Assembly (NCBI GenBank): GCA_023846275.1
Contig: CM043865.1
Span: 7,056,068 to 7,120,067, forward strand
Length of the DNA stretch: 64,000 nucleotides
From: Vanilla planifolia
Taxonomy: Eukaryota; Streptophyta; Magnoliopsida; Asparagales; Orchidaceae
Reading direction: 5' to 3'
A program made the translations under genes and the position numbers. Position 1 is the stretch's first letter, and the number at the start of each line of letters is the position of its first letter. Positions 38,101 to 49,100 of this stretch are shown here, piece after piece. Under the pieces are notes generated by a model that was not told the origin of the DNA, made no database searches, and saw only the letters and a program-made list of their open reading frames with translations.

Positions 38101-40094
38101 ATAAAAAAAAATTCTAAATTTTTTAACATGTTTGATTGATGAAAAATAAACAAGAATTTTAATTTTATCTTAATTATTATATTATACTTTTGATTTATAT
38201 TTCATAATATTATATCCAATTATAATTTTACATAATTTAGAAAAAAGAATTTTTGTTAAAAGTTTCTCCAAAATATTGTACTGTTATAGAGGAAAAGTTT
38301 GTAAAGAGCTTAGCTTCATTAAGATTTGAAATTGGTGATAAATTCATGAAAAGCAAGCAATAAAAATAAAAATTACAATAAAAAATTGATTTATTATTTA
38401 TCACAAACTACCATAATCTCAAATGTGATAACAAATTATATGTTATTTTTGTACTTGCAAAGTAACTCAAAGAGGAGATTATCCAAGGCTCTCAAATGCT
38501 TTAAAGATAGGAAAATTAATGTTGGTAATGTCAAGTTGATAGAATCTTTTGTGAATAATAAGTTTCATAATATGAGTATTATCTTTTCTCATATAACCAT
38601 CATAATTAATTGATACATTATTGAAATGTCCAACAAAAATATCCATAACATAACAAAATTTTCTTATCAATAGAAAAAATGAAATAAAAAAAAAACAAAC
38701 TATTCTAATTACTATACTTACAAAGTATAACTAATTGGCCTCATAATCTAATGTCTTATAACACTAAAACATAATTAATGCCTAACAATCAAAAGATAGA
38801 AAAGTTATATTCTAATATATGTTATTGTGGTATTGATCCTTAGTCATGATACATTCTTTGATGAAAACAAATCTTAACTATTTTTAATGAATTTGGTTGA
38901 GTAAATTTTTAGATTTTTTATAATTGATGTATTTTTTATGGGAGACAATAAAAAAAGAGAAGAAAATGTCAGATATCACAAAAATCATCTTGATTGAGAT
39001 GATAAACCACTAAGAGATATAATTTTACTTTACTTTTAGGTATTTTAAGTTTATTTTTAATTAGAATATTAAGCTTGAATAAAATTATTCTTTCAAGACA
39101 CATAAAAAATTAATTGAATTAAATATCTTAAAAAATAATTTAGATTTTTAATATCTTTGTTTATTATATCTTGATCATTTTAAGAATAATTTTTTTAGTA
39201 ACTTCAAATTTTTGTTTCAGTAATATTTAATTAAAAAAATAAGAAAACTAAATAAACTTAATTTTATTTCACTTAAACTATCTTAGACCTATGAAACTCA
39301 TCTGTTATAGTAATCGGGTCAAGACATCACTCTTAAACCTAGATGAAATATTTTTTATCAGGGGCATTACTCCATTTATCTATAAGTTGATCATATGTTA
39401 TCGATGGTGTAGGTGACTAAATTCTGAGTAAACTAGGAGTAGCCAACCTCAGAAATAGGCTACCTCTAAAGTATAAGAAAAGTCTTATAAAGAGAAAAAG
39501 TAATTACAAATACACCATGTGGGATTAAAACATAAAGCTTTTTTCACGCAGCTAGCTTTTGAATTACAAGAGTTAAGTGAGTCATCTCATAATGTAATTT
39601 CATGATCAAACAATCCTATTATGATTAGCTTTACAAAAATGCCTAATTTGATTCATCATCTGATCTTATAATTTTAAAATTTTTATGATCCTTGATTAAT
39701 CCATGGATAGAATCAAAGTCCCATTATCAAATTATGTTTCATATATAATGGTTGACATTAAATCCAAATTTTTAAATAGTGCTAGATTAATCTTAGCAAT
39801 CCATTCATGCAATTTTACTTTCTAAGATAGTTATTTTAAATATTAGAAAATATCTATAAATATAAAAATTTATAAACAAAATTGATTGATGAAAGTTTTG
39901 TAAAAAATAAAAGAAAAATTTTCAAGCTACAACATTTAAGCCATTAGCAGCCAATGCTTATCATCACCTCCTTACCATCCTTCTTCATCAAACCCTAAAT
40001 TTCTCATTCTTCTTCAAAAAGAGCATCACAAATAATATGGTTAAAAAAAATTCTAAAACAAGTTGAAGAACAATAGCATAGAGCTATAATCTTG
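32113..40094. other. Gene-free AT-rich intergenic DNA
   Basis: No gene was recognised. Segments near 34.97-35.40 kb and 39.30-39.56 kb are less AT-rich and share LTR-like phrases such as atgtggga. They may be old copies of one element, but this is not firm. The 37.1-37.35 kb tandem duplication is listed separately. Confidence 0.45.
37110..37352. repeat. Tandem duplication, 2 x about 124 bp
   Basis: The block gtacaataagttctaaaaat starts at 37159 and again at 37283. Each copy is followed by tatttttg-taaac-tattatttgttgaatcctac and preceded by gaaaacaaat-aaa-t. The copies differ at scattered positions. Confidence 0.9.
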
Positions 40095-40335
40095 TTTTGT
40101 GACACCAAATCAACTATTGCAAGGAGCAACAATCTAGTAAGTAACAAGTGAAGAGGGCATACTATAATCATGTACTACTTTATCAAGGAAGTTATTAAGA
40201 CACAATTGCTACAATATTTGTAGACAAAAGATCAACTTATTGATATATTCACCAAGGTGGTACCTACAAAAATTATAACTTATAACCATAATTGGTGCTA
40301 GAAAAGAAGGAAAATTAAAGGGAAGTGTTAAGGCC
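40095..40335 (+). mobile_element. Copia RNase H C-terminal remnant
   Basis: Broken plus-strand frames give LFCDTKSTIA, then YYFIKEVIKTQLL, then TKDQLIDIFTKVVP. These correspond to the end of copia RNase H (CDN.SAI, HIRYHFIRE, T.DQ.ADIFTKALP). This is followed by lysine-rich codons and a gene-free stretch to 40.75 kb that may be the decayed 3' LTR. Confidence 0.65.
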
Positions 40336-40749
40336 TAATTCAATCACCAAATAGAGGATTAATGAGATTTTTAAGGGCTCAAGTTTTTTTAGTAATAAGT
40401 GTTATCTTAATCCAAAGTCTAATATGAGTGTTACTTTAAGAACCAAACCATCAGCAATTGATGTAAAGTGTCTAGCTATGGATGTTAATTAATCAGCAAT
40501 GGATGTTAAGTGATAAGCGATAAGCGACAGATGATGAATGGCAAGCAGTAGCAGTGAACGATAATAATAAATTATGAAAATTAATGAACACTGATATGAT
40601 TTTCTGGTGTAGTGTGTCTGACTATGGATTGAATCTTGGAACCCTTCTAACATTATAAGGAATCGATAGTAGAGGAATCAACATCGATCAATCATGAACA
40701 TCACTCATAGATATGTTCAAAACTTAATCACTGCAACTTAGTCAAACAT

Positions 40750-43700
40750 GCTATAGAATGTGTGTGATGACGAGTACATAGGAAACCCCTTCCCATAATT
40801 ATGCTTTTATGAAAATGTTGGGTGGTCCAATGGAGAGAGGCCTAATTAAAATAAAATAATCTACTATTTATAAGGAGGAACCAAAAGTTATATTTGAGAA
40901 AGATGGTAGAATCTTTCAAACTAGCAATGATAAGCAAATTCTCATATAGGAGACCCAACATGGAATCCATAAGGAAAGCATTCAAAATAATCAATTTTCA
41001 AAGTAAGGTCAATATTAGTTGCTAGATAGCATACATGTTCTTCTTAAATTTGATATAGAGGATGACTTCCTCTGTTGCTTGTTACGTAAATCATGGAATG
41101 AAGGTGACTTTCAAATGTGAGTTTTTAAATGGCACTCAAAGCTTTACTTCAACATAAAACAATCACTTACCCCAGTATGGTTATCTTTGGAATCACCTAT
41201 CCATTTATTTAACAAGACAACAGTGTATTAAATTACATCAGTGATTAGGAAGCCACAAAAAATGGATGCCACACCATTAAATCTAACCTAGCCAAGTGTT
41301 GCAGGAGTATTTATGAAAGTCGACTTGTTAAGAAACTTTCTAAATGAATCAAAATCACACAAAATGTAGTTTCAATGTTTTTAGCAAAAGTTTTAATATG
41401 ATAACTTATCTCTCTATTGTAGTCAATGTTGTAAAAAGGGACACATGGTACCAACTTACAAATTTAACACAACTAAATTTGACACCCAAGAAAATGTAGC
41501 AAATGATAATTGCTCTAATAGTTAGAAGGACAAGTTAAGGGAGGACAAACATTCTGGGCAAACTCTAAATAAATCATTACCCAAGGCTAAGGAGCATGTA
41601 TGCCTAAGAAAAGAGAATGGATATCATGATCATCCTCATTTTGGCAATAAGTTATAGATTCAATCTACACATACTAGCCAAAGGGGAAATTTGGATAAGG
41701 ATAAAGGAAAATGCAAAATGGTTGACAATATGAAAAGAATAATATCAACAACATTAGTTGATGATCATGCAATTATTAAGAAGGGTTCACACACAGATAA
41801 AAGATGGATCATTGTTGGAATATGAAGCAACCTTACCAAAAAACCCATAACACTTTGGACCATCACTCTTCAAAAGACTTCAATCTCTAATTCCATGAAA
41901 GAGCAATCATTCAAGTCTTATCTTATCAAGGCATGATGGCTTCACCCTTGTGCCAATGAGAAGATCAATAAAGAGAGCTAAGAAAGGCATTAAGGAATGT
42001 ACTAATCTAAAAGGAAATAATAGAAGTGCAAGAACAATTCAAATTAAAAACCTAGTTTAATAAATGGATAATTTGCTAAAATGGAACATCATGAGGTTTT
42101 TAAACCCCAAGTCAATTGCTCATCTTAATCATTTAGTTTGAACAAATAACATACTGCTAGTAGCCTTACTCAAACTAATGGCTCATGAAGGAAAGCTACC
42201 TAGATTTGCAACTACTCTGGGTTTCTCACACTTTACTAGTAATCCATCTAATAAAGTTTGGATTCTATAGAAAAATAGTATTCGCTACAATAGTCTACAT
42301 GTAGATGAGTAATGTATACATCTACTAGTAACAAGAAATGGAAATCAATTATTACTTAACTACACTTATGTATGCCAAATGTACAAGAACTTAAAGAGTG
42401 GAGTAAACTAATAGAAATTGCAATATAGAAGAGTACAAGAGCACCTCAACCCCTTCTCTAGTAGCAATAAATGAGTTTACAGGTTGCTTAAAATCAGCAT
42501 AGCCTTTTAGACCTTCCATTCAATGGTTCATCCTTTGCATGGGTCAAAAAATGGAAAGGCAAATAGGTAAATTAGATAGTATACTAGTAAATAAAGAATG
42601 GATAGATCTAAATCAAATAGTAATTGTTCAATAGTTAATGTAAAACAAGGTCTAATTATTCCCCTTTATTGCTACAAATACACAATTGAGTAGGTCTTTA
42701 GACCCAAATAGTTTAAGTTCTAAAATATGTGAACAAGACATTCAAACTTTTACAAAGTGGTAAAAAACAATTGGGCAATTCTAACTCAATTATTAAGGAT
42801 GTTAGCTTTAGCTTTCAAATTAAAAAGCTTAAAAGAATATCTCAAGCATTGGAATAAAAATACTTTTGGTGACAACTTTTAAACTATAAAAAGAACAGAA
42901 TTGATGAAAGATAGAGAAAAGAAATTCTTAGATAATTGCATATAAGAAAATATGATTAATTTAAATAAAGCAAAACAATAACTAATCAATGAACTAAATA
43001 AAAATGAAATTTATTGGAATAAAAAAGCAAAAACAAAATAGTTGATGGAAGGAGAGAAGAACAAAAGATTCTTTCATGCATTAATGAAGAATAAAAAGGT
43101 AATACTTCACATTAATAAGATTAAAAACTCAAATGGACTAAAGTTGTTGGGTCAAGATCAAATTGAACTTATTACTGTGCAATATTTTAGAGATCTCTTA
43201 TAAAAAAAAGAAACTATCAATGATTAAAAAATTCTTAACTATATACCCAATTAATTAATATGAAAGATTTGAGATCCTTATTAAAAAAGTAGACTTGGAG
43301 GAGGTGAGCCAAGTAATATCCTAATTGAACAAAGACAGTGTTTTAGGTCTTGATGGGTTCAATGGTGCATTCTTCACTAAATTTTGGGACATCATAGCTG
43401 TAGATATTCTAGATTCTACAACTAATTTTATTACTAAAAATCCAATTCCTAAGGGAAATGTTAGTTCACACATAATACTTATCCCAAGTCTCATAAGACT
43501 AAAATAATTCAAGCTTTTAGACCAATATGTGTAAGTAACTTTGCGAGAAATGTACTATGTAAGATTTTGGCTAACATATTACAAATTATCCTTAACAAGA
43601 TCATCACTCTAAGGAACTTGGATTCTTTAAGGGAAGAGAGATCACTAATAGTGTACTAATTTCATGGAACCTTATGGGATCACTAAATAAGAAAATTAGG

Positions 43701-44230
43701 GGGGAAAATTGTGCTATAAAATTAGATATTAAGAATACATTTGATAGCCTATCTTGAGAATTCTCCATAAAGTTTTGGAAAAGTTTCACTTCTTAACTAG
43801 GTTCAAAAGTTTGGTCAATAATATCATAAGTAGCACATAAATATCTATCATAATAAATAGCTCTCCACACAATTATTTTTTGCTAGCAAGGGGTTTGATG
43901 CAAGGTAGCCTAATCTCTCCATTGATTTTCATCATTGGAATGAAGACATTTAGTAGTTCTTTAAAATTTCATTTTGAGAATAAGAAAATATTGTATTATG
44001 CCACTGCAAGGGGATGTCCAATGACAACCACCTTAGTTATATAGACAACATTATTATTTTTGATAGAGGGGACATCATGTTTTCTAAAGGTATTAGTAAT
44101 CTCCTTAACATATTTCAACAAATATTAGGCATGTCATCATGCCAAAAAGATGCAAGGCCATTACAGTTGCAAAAAAGTAAACTGTCTTACATTATTGCAA
44201 CAATATTCAAAATTGATCACTAGGATCATG
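40750..44230 (+). mobile_element. Decayed plant LINE (non-LTR retrotransposon), ORF1 to reverse transcriptase
   Basis: Domains appear in LINE order on the plus strand across many stops and shifts. An ORF1 region at 40.8-41.9 kb includes a DUF4283-like part and a zinc knuckle C-X2-C-X4-H at 41418 (CSQC-CKKGHM; the last Cys is lost). Endonuclease-like text lies at 42.06-42.40 kb. A linker runs 42.83-43.20 kb (KLKSLKEYLKHWNKNTFGD, then LMEGEKNKRFFHALMKNKK). The reverse transcriptase runs 43.26-44.10 kb (DGFNGAFFTKFWDII, then ILIPS, then ILANILQIILNKII). The catalytic box at 44038 reads YIDN instead of Y-X-DD. It cannot be active. Ends, tail and target duplication were not found. Confidence 0.8.
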
Positions 44231-45400
44231 TTGTCTTGAAAACATACAATACTTTTTTCATCATTGTATCAGGCAATTTTTCAATTCTTAACACCCTGCT
44301 CTAGGTCATAGTCATCCTTATATTATTACATTAGTGCATTGTTTCAATATGCGAATAGTCCATCTTGCACTATTCACATATGCAGGTCATTGAATGACGA
44401 CATCTCTACCTTTAGGCTTGTATTCCCCATAAAGGTTACTATTCACCACACTCTTCATCCTGATGGAACTATTTCATTGTGCACTTTAGATTAGACTTAA
44501 ATGATCCAGTTAATGATTTTACAATGCTTCATAACCTGGTATTTCGACTTCGACATAGTATGATTTTGAGTAATATTCAACGAGTTGCCTCCACTTATGA
44601 AGACAACATCGTCTTTGCTCTACAATGGTATAAGCCTACTAGTGCGTAAATTAGTTATTCACCATACCAATACATTGCTAAACTAAATTTGCATTGGATA
44701 AGTTCATAAGTGCCCTCCAATCTAATCGTGCTCATATATGTATGATGTTAGTTTGTTGGTGAACTCAGACTAGTACTTTTGCAAACCTAGACTTAGAGCA
44801 ATATGCCATTCTAGCTGTGATCAAACGCTTCTATTTACATTTTCTAATGCAATTTTGTTTACCTTTAACTAGTACAAATAGGTTTCTTACAAAAAAAATC
44901 TAAAATCTAATATTCTAGTCTTCTAAAATCTTAATTAATTATTAATGTAAGAAGAATATTCTAAAACTTTAAGACAATGTAAAAGGATTAAAATCCCCCG
45001 TAAATAAGGGTATCTCCCCTCTCATTTGTAGCAATTAAGATGAAATAGAAAGCTATGTTGGAGAAAGCGTATTCTTTCCCTTGACTATTATTTTTGAACT
45101 TCAAATTCTTCCATTTTTTTAACATTAATCGAATTGACCGAACGGTCATATTACCAAATTTTATTTAGCAAAGAGGGACAAAGCTATCAAAAAGCTACCA
45201 AATAAGAAGGTGTTCAACAAGCTTAATTGTTAAAATCTTTCAATTTTGGGTGTCAACTAAATCAGTTCGTGAAATCTTTTGGGTTATATATTCCAAGATT
45301 CTGAGTTTGTTTTGCTTTCCAATGCTATTTCACTCAACTTAATAAAAAAAAACAAAGAAAAAAAAAAACACTAATAGCAGATTGAGGATACAATTGTTCT
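44231..45400. other. Gene-free flank upstream of the MADS-box gene
   Basis: No ORF or element was recognised. The left part may be further decay of the LINE 3' half. The right part shades into the promoter of the MADS-box gene. Confidence 0.4.
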
Positions 45401-46149
45401 CAATGAACGAGGCATGGGAGAATGACACGACATTGGGCCAAATTTTCTGGTGACACAAGAAGGCGACTCCATCCAAGAAACCACAAGTTATTGAGCAAGA
45501 ACATCTTCGACAATTTCTCCTTGGGAAAAGTACCTTAATTTTTGTGGCCAGATCTTAGAAAAATGCAAGTAGCTGAAGACAACACCCAAGGCAAAGGGAG
45601 GAAAATTGAAGGACAATGGAGCCCTGCATGGGTTCCTTCCGGTTCTCCCTCTATCCCTTTTTGTATTCTTTACCGTAGTATATTAGTTTGAGTGCAGCTC
45701 AGCCCGACGTCGTATTCAAACCCCATTAATAAGCTCTTTCTCAAAGCTCCTTTTTTTCTCCATCTCTATCCCATCCCTCTTCACCGTTCACAATCGTCTC
45801 TTTCTCTCTCTCTAGTTCCCACCAAACAGCCAATCCATGAAAACGATGGCAATGGATGCCTGAGTTAATAACCCACCCTCCCTTTGAGAAAGGGAGCCAC
45901 AATAAACAAGTCTTTATTGCCCAAAGTCGAGGCCCTGCCTTCTGTTCATCACTCACTCTTCTGTGCAATTGAAGGTAAGGGAAGAAAATTAACGAGTTAC
46001 CTCACCTTTGGCTTCTTCCCGAGCACAATTCCATTTTGCATAGCAACTGATTTCCCGATTTTCTTCTTGAAAAGTGTGCACTTTGACATTCAAAGAAAGC
46101 TTTGTGCCAATTCTGTTCTTGGATTGTGTTAGGAGACGCAGAGAAGTGG
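45401..46149 (+). promoter_or_regulatory. Promoter-proximal region and spliced 5' leader of the AG-type gene
   Basis: Composition rises in G+C from about 45.58 kb and a CT-rich leader-like tract (tctctttctctctctctag) lies near 45.80 kb. A donor ATTGAAG|GTAAGG at 45974/45975 and an acceptor TGTGTTAG at 46132 define a 158-bp leader intron. The spliced leader is open in the MADS frame from a TAA at 45869 to the ATG at 46150, but has no ATG in that frame. Confidence 0.55.
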
Positions 46150-49100
46150 ATGGAGCCCAAGGAGAAGATCGGCAGGGGAAAAATAGAGATTAAGAGGATA
46201 GAGAACACGACGAACAGGCAAGTTACCTTCTGCAAGCGTCGGAACGGTCTCCTTAAGAAGGCTTACGAGCTATCCGTCCTATGCGACGCCGAGGTTGCCC
46301 TCATCATCTTCTCCAGCCGCGGCCGTCTCTATGAATACGCCAACAACAGGTTTACTCGTCTTTCTCTCTCATCCTAAGGCTTTTTTTTAGAGGAATATGA
46401 TGATAGGATTATTAGATGTGTTGGTGCCCAAGCTTCTATAATTTTCTTTTTTCCGTTTTTATTTCTATAGAAATAAGTAAATTCGGCAACTTTCATTCTG
46501 GGTCTCATTTAGAAGAAGAGTTACTGGCTTTCCTTCTAAGCGGTGGAAGATGTAATGTTTTGAAAAGGAGGTCTCTTGCTGCACTCTTCACTCCTTCTTA
46601 TGTTGTCCCCTTCCTTGCGAAGTGCAAGAGCTCTCTCCCCTTTAAGTTTGCTAGTTTCATAAAAATGGTTCTTTTCCCCACTTTTCGCTTCTTCCATCTG
46701 CTGGGCTTTTCTTTGTCAAGAAGAGTTGTTTTTTTCCTTGCTGTAGAAACGGCCAGGCCCTTCTCCCTTTTTTCCATTTGTTTTCTTTATAGCTTCTCTG
46801 AAGGATCAAGCTCTGAACTTCAAGCGATGATGGATCTAGCTAACAGTGAGGAACGGGAGCCTTAGATAGATTTAGTGCAGCCCAACAAATATTTGCTTCC
46901 CTTCTCGTGAGTTGTGGTCCATTTATGCTTGTAGGATTTCAAAAGAAGCACACTTTTTTTTTTTAAAAATCTTTCCCCTCTTCGACATGGTTTCTTGTCA
47001 GTTTTGTGGAGGCATGGATCTGTTATAGCCACGAAGGTCGCTTCTGTGTGCAAGAAAATGGGTAGAGATGTGGTTGGCGTTAAGAGAAAGGTAGGAGGTC
47101 ATCTCTCCCATTTCGGATCCAAACCTCCACTCCCAAAAACCCTTTCTTTAATCACCAGTCTTTCGTCTCTTCCATTTCTTTCTCAAAACGTCATCCAGCT
47201 GCGAGGGCTGTCACGCTTTCATTGGTCATTGGACGAAGTAACCCTCCTACTCTTACAAACGTCATTAAGGTTTCCACTGGAGAAATTAGGGTTTTTACCC
47301 TAACTTCGCGGGTATTCTTCATGCTTATTATGTGCTACGAATCTGGAGCGGAATGCTCACGAGATTGTTCAGATTCCTCATCTTCTGACGCCGTCCATGT
47401 CATTTCAAGCCTTTTCTCCTCAAAACATAATTAAAAAAAATCGGAATTTTAGGGTTATCGCCATGCGAGCAAATTGAGTGGAAGGAGGAGGGTGGGTAGG
47501 GTTGGAAATTATGAGAGCGGTCGCAGCGTTAGAAATGAGAGAGAAAAGTAGGTACGATCCAATAGGGGGAGCTTGCTCGGTACGGAGGAGCTGCAATACT
47601 TGCATGGGAAGAGAAGATGGCACAGAGGAGAGAGGCCCGAGGTGGGCAAAGCGAGGGACAAGGGGATGACCGAGAGGGTAGATAGCTGGGACGGTAAGTA
47701 CACCGCGGATAAATGGAACAAGGATGTCGCGTGAGGGAAGGCCCATCCAATCATATTGTGGGATCGCGTGCCAGCGTGGCAGAAGGAGCCAATCGGATTA
47801 TCGAGGAAACTAAGGTATGAGATGGCTGGAGGGGTACAGAACGGAGGTCAGAAAGGTTCCTCCTTTATTGAACTTAGCGATTCTTTGTTTAATTTTTTTT
47901 TTTATTATTTACATTGCATTTTGAATGCATGCATTTCTATTTTGCATTTGAAAATGTATATATTATGTGACTATTTTTGATTTTTCTGTTGTCCTTTTTG
48001 CATCATGATTTATGCCTCTTGCATTTATTTCTAACCTAGTATTATCAAATACGAGTAAAGCATTTGTCAAAAAGAAACCGAATCAATTTAGGACATATCT
48101 CAGGAAAATAAATAAGTTTCGCCAATTGATTTATTTTAAGTTATTATTGAATATTAAACCAATGAATAAAAATAAATTAAAAAAGAATTCTCATTAAATA
48201 TTATTAAACAGTTTTATTTTAAATAACTTATTATTGAGATTTTTTATTACATTAATTTATTCAATAAAGTTTGAAATCTTATAATTTTTTTAAAAAATAA
48301 AAATAAATAAATAATTATGATATTTTTGAAAGGTGAAATGATCTTTTTATATTTTCAAAATGGAATGAACAAATAGATAATACTATTGTATTTGAAAATT
48401 GCCATACTCAAAAGCATGACATGCAATACAAATAATATCTGGATAGATTTTTTGAGGTATTCAATTTATGGGATATGTATATTTTGATATGTTTGTTTTT
48501 AATATTTTTGTTAAAAAAATATTCAAAGTAGTTTTAAAAATCTATGCATATAGAAAAGTTTTTTTATGATATAAATTGTGTGTTTTTATTATAGATAAAA
48601 GGAAAATTTCAAAAAACTTGATCTAATCTAGCTTTTATTTTGTGACATGCATTAAGATGGAAATCTTATCAATAAATAAATTATTGTCAAGACATTTTCA
48701 AAGTTGAATTTAAGGGGTATTCAATATTTGGATAGTATTGATATTTAAATCATGATATCATCTAAATATGAGTATTGTTTGAGACTTGTTAATAAGTTTA
48801 AATCTTTTAGTTCAAAACTATATAAATAAGCATTTACTTTATTTCTAATATCAGGATGATCAACATGTAGATGTTACTCAAATTGCATCAAAACAAAGGA
48901 GTCTAGACTTGACTTTAAAAGTTCAAATTTAAGATAATCTAAATGATAAGACCAAAAAGCTAATGTTGGAAGCCACTGTGATTAGACCTCCTTCAACAGT
49001 GCAAGTTAGAATCAGATTCCAATTTTCTGGAATCAAAGAAAATTCCCTTTTGTTTTGGCTCCAAATTAATGATGTTTAATGCCATCACTAGATTTATGAA

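Larger units (their letters stand above)
46990..47870. promoter_or_regulatory. GC-rich island in the AG-type intron, candidate enhancer
   Basis: About 0.9 kb stands out as GC-rich against AT-rich flanks. It carries the minus-strand pair CCAATGACCAATG (47220-47232; LFY core CCANTG), TTAATCA (47148-47154; WUS-like), a telo-box AAACCCTAA on the minus strand near 47285, CCAATCA (47747-47753) and CCAATCG (47789-47795). LFY, WUS and CCAATCA elements are known in the Arabidopsis AG intron enhancer. Short motifs do occur by chance, so function is inferred. Overlapping ORFs on both strands look like a by-product of the GC content. Confidence 0.45.

Noticed and set aside
34970..39560. Possible matching LTR-like segments at 34.97-35.40 and 39.30-39.56 kb
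   Set aside because: They share phrases such as atgtggga and similar composition, but I could not follow a convincing alignment, so they are not called as a pair.
45884..46132. Separate small gene upstream of the MADS exon
   Set aside because: The frame has no ATG and is better explained as the leader exon plus retained leader intron of the AG-type gene.
46416..46865. 149-codon plus-strand ORF after the MADS exon
   Set aside because: It lies wholly within the AG-type intron. Its sequence is low in charged residues and rich in Phe/Ser/Leu as expected from pyrimidine-rich DNA, and it resembles no family.
47420..47754. Several overlapping ORFs on both strands in the GC-rich intron island
   Set aside because: Multiple overlapping frames are a by-product of fewer stop codons in GC-richer DNA. 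None has recognisable motifs.
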